Assembly: GCF_010389155.1 (NCBI RefSeq)
Contig: NC_057761.1
Coordinates: 6,264,501-6,328,500, forward strand
DNA from: Erigeron canadensis
Lineage: Eukaryota; Streptophyta; Magnoliopsida; Asterales; Asteraceae
Length of the DNA: 64,000 nt
Direction: 5' to 3'
Shown one piece after another: positions 49,456 to 59,280 of the stretch (position 1 is the first letter of the stretch; the number at the start of each line of letters is the position of its first letter). The notes beneath the pieces are model-generated. The model was not told the origin of the DNA. It searched no databases and worked only from the letters and a program-made list of their open reading frames with translations. The translations under genes were made by a program, and so were the position numbers.

Positions 49456-50784
49456 ATGAGTATAAAGAAACTCAAGATGCATGCTCTCAGTTCCCCATCT
49501 AATCAGGGGTTGTCAGCTGTTGAAGGATCCACCCTTGTTGGGCGAGATGAATCTTATCTACCTGAGAATGTACCCCCAATTCTGTTTCCTTGTGCTGGAA
49601 TCTACCTCACTTTACGTAAAAGAGGTCCGAGTTTTTACTCCCCTTCTTCTCTGATGATGGACTACACCCTTCATCATACCAATCTATGTCTAGTTGATAA
49701 CCATCATTTCGTGAGGTTTTCTTGTCCTGACTACCACCCCTATATCCTTCGTCTCTACTATGCTGTTCTCTTTTGAATTCAAATTCTTCGAGCCAATGTT
49801 GCTGCTTCCACAGCTTCTTTTGCCGATACTACATTCCTTGAATACTTTTTCATTAGCCACCCTCCAGAAAGTTTACCAGTTATTGGTCCACTTATGCCAC
49901 TTTTCATCTCCCTTAGCGCTTCTCGTCCTGAGATTGATACCTTTGGATTCGTTTGTCCAAAACTCCAGTCTCCTCCAGGCCCTAAAAGAAGAAGCCTCTT
50001 TTTCCGTGACAGTGCTAATTGGGGAATGCTCCCAAATGTTCCTGGAATCTTTGCTCTTCTTGAGCATTTGAACAGCCTCATCAACAATGATGATCAACCT
50101 ATTTACCCCAGTAAGGGACAACACATCCCTGTTTCAGAAACTAATACTGTTTTTGGTCACCACTCGTTTCCTGCTGCCGACCAGCGTTCTGATAATGAAA
50201 AGTGGGCACTATGTTCCTCTGGACTCCAGTACCCTTGTGAAGCTGACTATTGTCTCAACCAACCTTTTGCTGAATGTTATGAGAATTTTGATTTTCCTGC
50301 AACAGAAGCCAATGATGACCTCACCAGTCTCCACAATTTCCTCTCTCTTGGAAATCAAACTTCATGGTTCACCCAAGTGAAGAATGTTGCAGCCATTGCT
50401 GCAAATTATTTTGAAGGATCAGGCACTCTAGCAGACTGTGACCCCACCGGTTGTTGTGCTAATCAGTTTGTTGTTTGTTATGAAAGACCAGCTGCTCCAC
50501 CTCCTGCACCAAGGTTTTCTGCGGATCCTAGCTCCCTGTTTCCTTTTTCTTTTACTCTACGAACCACAGTTCGTAATCCACCACCACTTAGTGAAGCAAT
50601 TTCCTCTGTGTCTCAAACCAATGTTCTTATGTTTGAGGATCATCCCAAGTATGGAGCTTCTCGTGCTTCATCTATGGCCGGCAAATTTTGGGATATTCGC
50701 CCAATTGAAGCTGCCCCTGTTAACCACAACTCTTACCTTGATATCCCAAGAACTTTGATGAAGATGATGAAAAAACAGGTCTGA
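49456..50784 (+). pseudogene. Partitivirus (cryptic virus) coat-protein-like endogenous sequence
   Basis: A single frame of 442 codons runs from ATG 49456 to TGA 50782-50784 and is broken once, by TGA at 49774-49776. There is no frame shift and no intron. Its length, Pro/Phe-rich character, and a C-terminal third with FPFSF, a conserved-looking FWDIRP segment and a terminal NSYL...SYL-like block recall deltapartitivirus coat proteins. The family is known to have endogenized in plant genomes (the Arabidopsis ILR2 locus is the classic related case). Partitivirus capsids package one dsRNA segment encoding only the coat protein, so a lone coat-protein ORF fits. It starts 122 bp after the gypsy LTR. 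I identified it by pattern memory only; an unrecognized plant gene is the alternative. The last 297 codons alone form an open frame from 49894. Confidence 0.55.
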
Positions 50785-52011
50785 CTTCACTGCGTTGTTG
50801 CTGCCCTGCCCAGTTTTCATTTCTTGTTTTTGTAAGAATCACAACTTTTTAGGTTCTAAAAAAGACATCATTGTTATTTATTGCTCATGTATCCTTCATG
50901 TAACTTTGTCTTTGTTCTGTCGTACCTTTTTTATTTTATCTTTTTCTTGTATCATCATCATCATCATCAATCATGTATGTATCACGGCCTGGTCTTCTAT
51001 TGCTTTCCACATCAATCTTAACCTATGTACTCTTAGACCCACCAAGGGGTGGGGAGGTGATCGCCGAAAGGTGTAGACATAAAGGATTGGGGAGGGTGGT
51101 GGGGGCGTGATGCAGGGGAAGGTGGTGTTTTATATTGTAATGTGTGGATTTATGTATATATGTCTACGACTGTGCGTGTGTGCTGGTGAGGGTGGTCTAG
51201 TTTTAATGCAATGGGACGGGAGTAAAATATGAGGTGGTGTAATGCAAAGTAATATTGATGTTACAGAACTTTTTGGATGCGAATGCGAATATGCGATGGT
51301 GTGATGGGTTGGAAAATGGTTCTAGTCCCAGCTAATATCTGAGAATCACGGCAGGAAACACATCGCTTTTGCATCTGTAACATTGTAGAATTCAAGTAAA
51401 TTAAGCAAGTGACGTAGTTGACAGGTGATTGTTTGAATACACAGAACTTGCAAACTTAAGAATTCAGCGATGACAATTACATAGGGAGTATGCGAATCCC
51501 ACAAGTTCAATACAATTACACACATTGTTGGTTTTTAGATTAATTAGACCATAATATGATAGTAACAGAACAGAACTTTTGAAGTCAACAATAATGACAT
51601 GATGCTGTTGTTGTTCTTTCACAATCCAACATCTAGTGATCCAACCATTGATGAGCCTTGAAACAAAAGCCACCACTGAAAGTAAAACACCACATTTTGA
51701 ATTAAAGTGGTGAAAACTTCAAACCCATATGTTAAAACTACTTGGCAATCTTTCATTTAGAAATGTGTGGAAATGTGGTTGCAGGTGAGTCTACAAGGCT
51801 GCAGTGTGTGAGGGCTAATTGGTGAAAGATGGAAGATCTGATATCTAAGATGTAAGAAATCCTACAATCTAAAACGGTCTCACCCTTTCTGGACTCTTTA
51901 CTAGGATTCTTTACAGGCCCATTAAATTGTGCATCCATAACTTCTTCAAAAGAACGTCACTGCACTAATAATCAACTAAGCACACTACAGTCTACAGATA
52001 AGAGGTGAACA
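50785..52011. other. Downstream flank of the coat-protein-like sequence
   Basis: The first 250 bp is T-rich with an ATC microsatellite (about 50953-50970) and could be the viral 3' noncoding end or poly-A-associated DNA. The remainder is ordinary intergenic sequence with no recognized gene. Confidence 0.45.
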
Positions 52012-52335
52012 AAAACCGGTTTCTACCCAACCCGACCCGAAACCGAACCCGAACTGGTTTTTCAGTCAACGGAACCAAAACCGGGTTTGACCCAACCCGA
52101 CCCGGTTTGAAACCGGTTTGGGGTCAAACTTTGACCGGTTATTGACCGGGTTTGACTCGGTTTTTTTGACCAAAAACTGAACCCGACCCGAACTCAACCC
52201 GGTTTCTAACCGAAAATAAAACCCAAACAGGTTTGTAACCGCCGGGTTGGGTCAAACCCGAACCGGTTTGGGTCAAACCCAGTTGTTGACCAGTTTCGGG
52301 TTCGGTTTCGTTTTCGGGTTCGGGTTCCAACCCGG
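52012..52335. repeat. ACCGGTTT/ACCCGACCC-rich degenerate repeat
   Basis: About 320 bp made of shuffled AACCGG, GGGTTTGACC and CCCGACCCG words on both strands. The left edge (AAGAGGTGAACAAAAACCGG) resembles the TAGGGGTGAGCA hAT-MITE terminus seen at 31455. It is probably a related hAT-type MITE whose right end I could not define. Local GC is much higher than the flanks. Confidence 0.5.
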
Positions 52336-52579
52336 TTTTTTTGTAGCTAACCCAAGAAAGAACTACATAATGCATTGATTCTAATATCAACAATGATAAT
52401 CTATATATATATATATATACACGGAATGCAAGTCCTCTACTTCCAGTGCCACCTTTTTCATCACTTTCATTTATTTTACTTAAAGATAACATCAAGTTAA
52501 AAACATTTGAGAATTGAAAAAACATAAGGAAGAGAATTATACCAGCAAGGAATATAGAATATGGAACATAACTACAATG

Positions 52580-54118
52580 CTACTCCCTCGTGCCATTGTC
52601 TTTAAGATCTTCATCCTTTATTTCAAGATCACCAAGCAATTCCTCCAAAGGCACACCAGGTGCATCATCATCATCGATCACAGATGCCGTCTCTGATGGC
52701 CGGTACTCTTTGTTCTTGTATAATGATATGTTAAATCTCATATCAGGGTTCTCTTCTAAATCTTCCAAGAACTCTTCATACTCTGCATTCATCTTTTCTT
52801 CATCAACTCTACCTCTTGTAGAACTCAAATCAACCTCCACATTAAGAGTTTTCAACTTCCAAGATCGAGGCTTGCCACGCTTCTTTTGTTTTGTTTCCTC
52901 ATAACTTTTCTTTACCAAAATCACTTCTGGAAGGACTAAACCTTTGTACTTGTCAAGTTCCATATCATTATTGTTAGCAGAATACAAATCATAACCAAGA
53001 GCATAATCACCCACATTCAAAAGATGGCCTAAATGTGTCTTCACAATGAACATCGTATCATTCTTGCCAAAATCGGACACTCGGGCCACTTGAACCTCAG
53101 CCAAAGCATACTTAGACCCACCCACATTAACTTCAGAAGAAAGTAAGTCAACATCCAAAACCACATACTCAACAAGCCGCTTAGAGGTAAGCAATGATTT
53201 AAACGACACCCTAAAATATTGCTCAGCATCAAGATAACAATGCCTTAGATTTGATGGATCTATTAAGGCAATACTGTTACTTACTTTTGTGCATATCACA
53301 AGTGGGCCCAGATTTCCCAGACTATTAACGAGTTTTGGAGGGAGACAAACCAGATCTTCACGACAAATAGGGCAAATTTCAACAGAGAAAGTGTATTTAT
53401 AGTTGAAAGTATTGCTTTTCTGGTCATGTGACACTAGTTGTTTGTCATGACGGCTCTTAACAGGAGCAACCTTTCCTACAAAGTCTACAAATTTAATAGC
53501 ATGACTACGGCTGTTAAAAAAGAAATCAATTCCTTGATCCATTTGCTTAATCCTAATGGCTCGAACCGCTGCATCATGTTTTAAGATAAGTTGTTCCAAG
53601 TAATAAAACGTTCTTCGGTGAGATACATGTTGTCTTAGCTGCACTGCAGCCACCCACTGATCAGGGTTAGCTTGACCTCGAGAACATGAGTCACACATTT
53701 GATCATTAACCACATACTCAACAGAATGAGCTTGTTCAAGAACCGCACCATTTAGAACTTCTTTTTGCACTCGCAGCTTAACTTTGAGTCTTTTCGAATG
53801 AGGCTCAGTCCAAATAAACTCTGCATGAATCAACTTCAATTTACTCAAATTCTTGAGGCGTCTGACACAGAAACTCAAGAGCTGATTGGATTCTAGTTGG
53901 GCTTTAATCCAGGTTCTTGGGGGTTGCAAGTATTTATCACATTCGGGACAATGAATAATAGTCACGTGTTTTTCTAAACCTTCCGTAATGTCTACTTCAG
54001 AACGAAGACATTTGACACACATGTTGGCAGCATTTGGAGTCATGCTGACACCACATTTGCAACATGGGACGTTTCCCATGGTTTTCTGAACCGTAAACAT
54101 ACCTGCTTCTACATCCAT
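52580..54118 (-). CDS. NMD3: 60S ribosomal export protein NMD3, copy 1
   Basis: An intronless 512-codon frame starting MDVEAGMFTV. NMD3 binds nascent 60S subunits in the nucleus and carries the leucine-rich export signal recognized by XPO1/CRM1; it is released in the cytoplasm. Family marks: the N-terminal zinc-binding Cys clusters (CCKC 19-22, CVKC 34-37, CPEC 57-60), a third pair CDSC and a later CPIC, and the SHRRTFYYLEQLILKHDA segment. An acidic C-terminus with LEELLGDLEIKDEDL is the probable export signal. The length matches plant NMD3. TTTGCAG at 54127-54121 is an acceptor for a 5'UTR intron whose donor (AG|GTACGT) is at 55218. It is a near-identical tandem partner of 59281-60819. Confidence 0.95.
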   Translation of the reverse strand: MDVEAGMFTVQKTMGNVPCCKCGVSMTPNAANMCVKCLRSEVDITEGLEKHVTIIHCPECDKYLQPPRTWIKAQLESNQLLSFCVRRLKNLSKLKLIHAEFIWTEPHSKRLKVKLRVQKEVLNGAVLEQAHSVEYVVNDQMCDSCSRGQANPDQWVAAVQLRQHVSHRRTFYYLEQLILKHDAAVRAIRIKQMDQGIDFFFNSRSHAIKFVDFVGKVAPVKSRHDKQLVSHDQKSNTFNYKYTFSVEICPICREDLVCLPPKLVNSLGNLGPLVICTKVSNSIALIDPSNLRHCYLDAEQYFRVSFKSLLTSKRLVEYVVLDVDLLSSEVNVGGSKYALAEVQVARVSDFGKNDTMFIVKTHLGHLLNVGDYALGYDLYSANNNDMELDKYKGLVLPEVILVKKSYEETKQKKRGKPRSWKLKTLNVEVDLSSTRGRVDEEKMNAEYEEFLEDLEENPDMRFNISLYKNKEYRPSETASVIDDDDAPGVPLEELLGDLEIKDEDLKDNGTRE

Positions 54119-54476
54119 AGCTGCAAATCAAGTAATAAAAAAAACACAGAAAATTTTTAGTTTTCACATCAACAAAGTCACAAAACTATTTCAGATCTAA
54201 AATATATGTCAAATTCAAAGATGAAAATAACAAGGGAAATGACTATGCTTGTATCAACATCGTATTCCTATAACTATTTAAATAATGGGAGCACACACAC
54301 ACACACATACACACACTAAAAAAAAAAAACTTGGTAATAGCCAAAGGCAAAGCTAGTAGGGCTGTAGGGGGGCTAGAAGATTCTCAGCCCCCTCCAACTA
54401 AGACAACTTCAAATATAAATTTTCATTCCAAAGCTTAAATCAACGTTGATTTCTCCATTTGAGCCCTCATAATTAA

Positions 54477-54840
54477 GGGTGGGTTTAGTTAGTGAAAACA
54501 CCCCTTGTTTTCCATTTTTGTTTTCCAAGGAAACATGGAAAGCTGAAAATGCGTTCAAATCATATTTTTCTAAAAATGTTTTCTGAAATTTTTCTAAAAA
54601 TGTTAACTATGAAAACAACATACACAGTATTCCACTTTTCTATGGAAAGTTAAAAAACACTTTTTTATTGTTTTCCACTTTTCTTTTTCCATTTTCTAAA
54701 TTTCGAAAACCTCAAATTGTTTTCCATTTTCAAGTTTTGAAAGCGTTCAAAATTTTCATTTGTTTTCTGGAAATGGAAAACTCCTTTCATTTTCTTGAAA
54801 ATTGAAAACTAGAAAACATTTTCCACAACTAAACGCGCCA
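54477..54840. mobile_element. Harbinger-like MITE in NMD3 copy 1 leader intron
   Basis: A 364-bp insert with TIRs GGGTGGGTTTAGTT and, inverted, TGGCGCGTTTAGTT, and TAA on both sides (54474-54476, 54841-54843). The interior is built of TTTTCCA/TGGAAAA inverted words. Copy 2 reads straight through the site (CTCATAATCAAGCATCC, about 61160). Confidence 0.75.
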
Positions 54841-54851
54841 TAAGCAGCCGA

Positions 54852-54875
54852 CCCCCCCCCCCCCCCCCCCCCCCC
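54852..54875. repeat. C24 homopolymer
   Basis: 24 consecutive Cs. The homologous place in NMD3 copy 2 (about 61172) has five. Confidence 0.85.
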
Positions 54876-55330
54876 TTTTTCCCCTATTATGTCAAATCCT
54901 GACTCCGCCACTAGTATACTAACAATTGGGAGGTGATTTGTGGACAACACAAACGACCACCAAGGTGGCTTGTGGTCAGGCATCCTGATGTCATTTCAAG
55001 GGTTGTCGGGTTTAAACCTCCCTAGATAATCAAATACTCGCCTTCTCCGGATAACTTGAATAAGGAAAACCTCCTGGATTTTAAACTACTGAACTGCTAA
55101 TTCTAATATATTTTGGCATCAATTAATAACTACACAACTACTATAATCTAATGCATTTCAAACAATATTGATCAAAGAATTAAGAGGACAAAAGAAATGA
55201 AGAGGACGAGAAACGTACCTTGCTTTAATTTAACTTAATATTGATTTAATAAAATTAAGAAATTGAGAGGGCGAGAAGTTCGCTTTGTATTATTGGGACA
55301 GAAAGAAAGAGAATTAGAGAACCCTCTTTT

Positions 55331-56400
55331 TATTTTTTCTTTAATGAGAAAAATGAAAATGGGTCACCGCCTTCCGAAGATAGCCGACCCATATTCGTCA
55401 CACATAACGTCAGCCCCCAATAACAATATCCTTTTAATCTAGGAATCGAAAGTTCGATTTTCGATTTGGTTTTTCTTTTTCTTTTACGGTGCATTCTCGA
55501 GTTTAATTTAAAGGAAAAGAAAGAAAAAGATAGATAGGAAAAGAAAAGAAAATTTTCCTTCACAATCTGGCTAATATTGGCTGGAAAGTTTTTGATCAAA
55601 AAAAGATCACTTTTTTCTTTCTTACACTTTCTATTCTTTCATAAAAAGAACTCAAGAATGCAAAAATAAAAGATTTTCTATCATTTCTTTTCTTACCCTT
55701 TAAAAAAAAAACTCAAGAATGCACTCTTAGAGTTTGGTGAATATGGGCTTGGTTTTGAATTAGAGTCATTTTCTGACACGGCCTTATTAACACCAACACG
55801 ACACGACTTGATCTTAAAAAGTATTGTATTTGGTTTTAGCATGTTTTAACAAGTCTGGACTTGTTAAGATATGAATCAAACTCGTGTCTTAAATCTGTGG
55901 CTTAACAAATCCGTACTTGTTAAGACACGAAAAGACTTGTTATGACATGTAGTATACGTATGCACTAAATGAAACCGGCTAATGAACATGTTAAGGCACG
56001 ATAAGACTTGTTAACAAGTCTCTTACGGGGTTTTTATCTTGTCTTAAACAAGTTTTGTGTCTTAATTGGTTCCCTAACTTAAACTTTAGCAAGTTCCTTA
56101 TGAGTTCAATGATTTTAATATAGGATTTTTTTTAAACGGGTCTCTTGCCAAGTTTTATAACGTGTAACCTGTGAAATATCATGTTGTATTCGTGTTTGGA
56201 AAAAACTAACATGATTAGTTATCGTGTCTTGTTTGTGTTTGGCCTTAACAGGTTTATATCTTATCGTGTTTATGTCGTATCGGACACAATATAACAACTC
56301 TATTTTGGGTAAGCTAAAGATAATCTTTCATTTTTGGATCACCTTGGTTATTTAAAAATTAGTTTGATATAGCTTAGTTTCATCTATATTAATACCCTTC
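55331..56400. other. NMD3 copy 1 upstream region and spacer
   Basis: Homology to copy 2 fades near 55440. The rest is spacer; 55800-56290 repeats CTTGTTAAGACACGA-type words without clear boundaries. No gene is seen. Confidence 0.45.
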
Positions 56401-57232
56401 AAGGGGTGTTTGGTAGGAGGGAATCATAGCGAATTGAATGGTAGTAGAGAATGAAATTGAAAAAGAGAGAGAGAGAATGGAATTAGAAGAATGAAAACTA
56501 TTCTTTTGTTTGGAGCCAACAAAGAATTTACTAGAGAGAATGAATTTATAGTTTGTTTGTATCACATGGAAAAGAAATACGGAGTACATGAATACAACTA
56601 CCATTTAAAAATTACACATACAAATTAAATTTAAGAAAAAGTTAAAAATTTAAATTTAAGAAAAAGTTAAAAATCTGAACGAACTATGCCTTTACAAATT
56701 AAAACCCATATTTATGAATATTGTTAAGAATAAAAAAGGGGCATACTATTACATATATTTTAATACTTGACAATCGATTATAGTGCCTAAAGTAGTCAGA
56801 GGAGGTGTGGGTTATGAATTATGACCATGAATTCGAAAAAGGTGAGCATACACAGTGATATCAGAAAGATGATTTTGAGAGTAAGAAAAATATGAAAAGA
56901 AAATGCAATGAAAAATTATAAAAAGGGAGGCTAGGGTTTATGTACTTTTTAATGAGGAAAGAAGACGATGTAGGGGACTTTTTTTTGTGTCCCTTGTTTT
57001 TTTTTTTTTTTTTTATTTGTGGTGACCATCCCACTCACACATAGAATAGACCCATGGTTATATTTTCTATTCCCCGCCATTCTTTAGCTTTTATTGAGAA
57101 ATGCATATGTGTGAAATGGAATCAATAGTTGATTTTTATTTTTACTACCTTTCCTTTCCTATGTGTAAACAAACAAGAGACTACTCTTTAATTTTATTTC
57201 TCACCATTTCATTTACTCCTATCAAACACCCT
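56401..57232. mobile_element. Tourist-like MITE 1
   Basis: AAGGGGTGTTTGGTAGGAG at the left is inverted at the right (AAAGGGTGTTTGATAGGAG), with AGAGAATGAAAT-type subterminal words. It is about 0.83 kb with no transposase. The target duplication was not resolved. Confidence 0.55.
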
Positions 57233-57237
57233 TTATG

Positions 57238-57597
57238 ATGAGGTTATTTGGCAGGAGAGAATCATAGAGAATAGAAATAAAATAGAGAATAAAAATAGTG
57301 AAAAAAAGAATTAGTATTTGAAAAAAGAATGAATTATGCTGTTTGGTATCAATAAAGAATGAATATAAAAAAGAAAAAAAAACTTTAAATAATAATAATA
57401 TTAATACATATACCATCATAAAAACAAAAGCAAATTTTATTTTTTCCATTTTCACTTAAATTATTATAATTTATAGAAAATGAAGAGAATGAAATTGATT
57501 TCAACTTTTCAATTCTCATTCTCCATTGTAAATAAACAAGAGAAGTTTTTTCATTCTCTTTCTCATTTTTCTATTTCATCCTACCAAACACTCACTG
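57238..57597. mobile_element. Tourist-like MITE 2
   Basis: GAGGTTATTTGGCAGGAGAG and, inverted, GTGAGTGTTTGGTAGGATG bound a 0.36-kb element directly abutting MITE 1 and sharing its subterminal words. Two related elements are back to back. Confidence 0.5.
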
Positions 57598-57858
57598 ATA
57601 CCTTATATCAAACATCTTATATAAAATGAGAATTGATTATTGTACCACTGCTTTTAATGAATTTACCACATTATACAAGTAAATAATGCATAAATGTGAT
57701 AGATTTATTAAGTTATGTGGTAATAAAATTACACTTATATAAAATACATAACACTACTTCTAAATATCAATTTTCCCCTTGATTCTCGTTTGTCATATTT
57801 CACCTCAACAAAGAGGTGTTTGACATTTCTTGTCTTTTATCTTCTTTTGAATATAATA

Positions 57859-58280
57859 CTAGGAGAATGTCTGCGCGATGCAACGACGATAGTAATAACG
57901 ACATGAGTTGCAAACATGAGTTCCGAATAAGATTTACAAAAACAGAAACAAAAACTTTCATAATGATAACTTAAACAAAAACGATAAGGTTACAAAAACA
58001 GGTTCTAACAAACCCACATGTCAAATTCTGTCCAAATAAGATCAACAACATTTGATGGTAGTTCATCAACAACCATCTAGTTAAATTCATGGATATCTAC
58101 AAGCATTTGTTCATCATCCTGAAAAGTCCACTTTGTCCCAAACTTTGGCTAACTGCAACATCCTTTCTCCCAAACAGTCCACTTCATCAAAAGATCAGTT
58201 GTGATGACCTTTAAATAAACTCGGGCATGAAAAACACCAGATGTGCATGCTGTAATCACATATTTCATACAATATAGCGG
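57859..58280 (-). mobile_element. Helitron 3' end with a possible captured coding fragment
   Basis: On the minus strand, CATCGCGCAGACATTCTCCTAG ends at 57859 and is followed by T, the plant Helitron 3' pattern with a weak hairpin. Upstream (58280 to 57990) the minus strand translates into protein-like text with several stops (...MKWTVWEKGCC..., ...FQDDEQMLVDIHEF...), which may be a captured exon or part of a degraded ORF. I do not recognize the protein, and the 5' end was not found. Confidence 0.3.
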
Positions 58281-59270
58281 AACTTGAATTTTTTTTTATT
58301 TTTTTTTTTTGGAGGGGTTAAAATAAAACAAACATATATTATACACTAAATTAATTAAGTTATATACACTATACATTAAATTAATTGAGTTAGAAGTTTT
58401 TTTTTAGATCGAAAAAAGAATAGTTGAGTTAGAAGTGATGTTACAACTATTATATATAATTGTATAATCTATCATGTGGTTTAGTATCAGGAAATACATA
58501 GTATTAGAAAAACTATTAAGTATTACAGAATTAGATAACGGTTTAGTATTAAAAAAATTACAGTATTAATGAAATAGATAAAGAAAGAAAAATAGAAAAA
58601 AGAAGGTTGGGAGGCTTGAACCTCCGCCAAACCAAAAAGAAAAGCACCCTATATGATATTCGTATCACGGAATTTGATTAATTTACCACTGAGGTGCATT
58701 ACATACTTGTACAATATGCTATAAAACATGTACAGGATGGTAAATGTTTCAAAAATTGTGGTATGATTATCATTTCCCTTAATCAAAACCTCTTGGACTA
58801 CATAAAACTTTATTCATTGTATTGCAAGATCTAGTATATATCTCGTTACTTGCCAGTCATTTTGGGAGGGTCATGACCACTCCCTGCCCCCACTAAGTTC
58901 CGCCTTATGACCATATCACACAATAAATATCACATCAGAAACAATATCACATCAGAAACAAAATCCATCAAAAAAGCCATATATGAGTAGGAGAATTAAC
59001 GAACGACCCACGCATAAGACTGGAAACAAAAGTTATGATGATAATGGGCCTAGGTCCTATGAGATGAAGCAAAACAGGACAATGACGGGGCCATCTGGAC
59101 AATGATGATAATCTAGTAGACTCTATGTGCCAACGTACTTTACATAAGGCATATAACTTGTCAATTTGTCAAATATCTAAAAAGATAGAGTATGTATTAT
59201 GGAACAAAACCTTGGAGGCCACATAACCATTAATCTTTTCTAAAGCTAAAAAAGTTACGTAAGCTTTTCT
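58281..59270. other. Spacer between the NMD3 copies
   Basis: AT-rich, with no recognized gene or delimited transposon. It ends at the duplication breakpoint 10 bp past the stop codon of copy 2. Confidence 0.5.
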
Positions 59271-59280
59271 AACTACAATG

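Larger units (their letters stand above)
54121..55330 (-). other. NMD3 copy 1 leader: 5'UTR intron, exon and upstream edge
   Basis: The intron is 54121-55218 on the minus strand and the leader exon is about 55219-55330. The intron holds a Harbinger-type MITE, a C24 tract and a SINE-like segment (54935-55020: TGGCTTGTGGTCAGG with GTCGGGTTTAAACC), the last shared with copy 2. Upstream, GGTCACCGCC and TAACGTCAGC (55360-55420) are conserved in copy 2 and are candidate promoter elements. No TATA box as clear as that of copy 2 is seen. Confidence 0.55.

Noticed and set aside
49779..50124. Minus-strand and alternative-frame ORFs over the coat-protein-like gene
   Set aside because: They overlap the long plus-strand frame and have no recognizable content; they are shadows.
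54300..54330. CA/A-rich run in the NMD3 leader intron as a splice regulator
   Set aside because: It is a short microsatellite absent from the paralogue, and no function can be argued.
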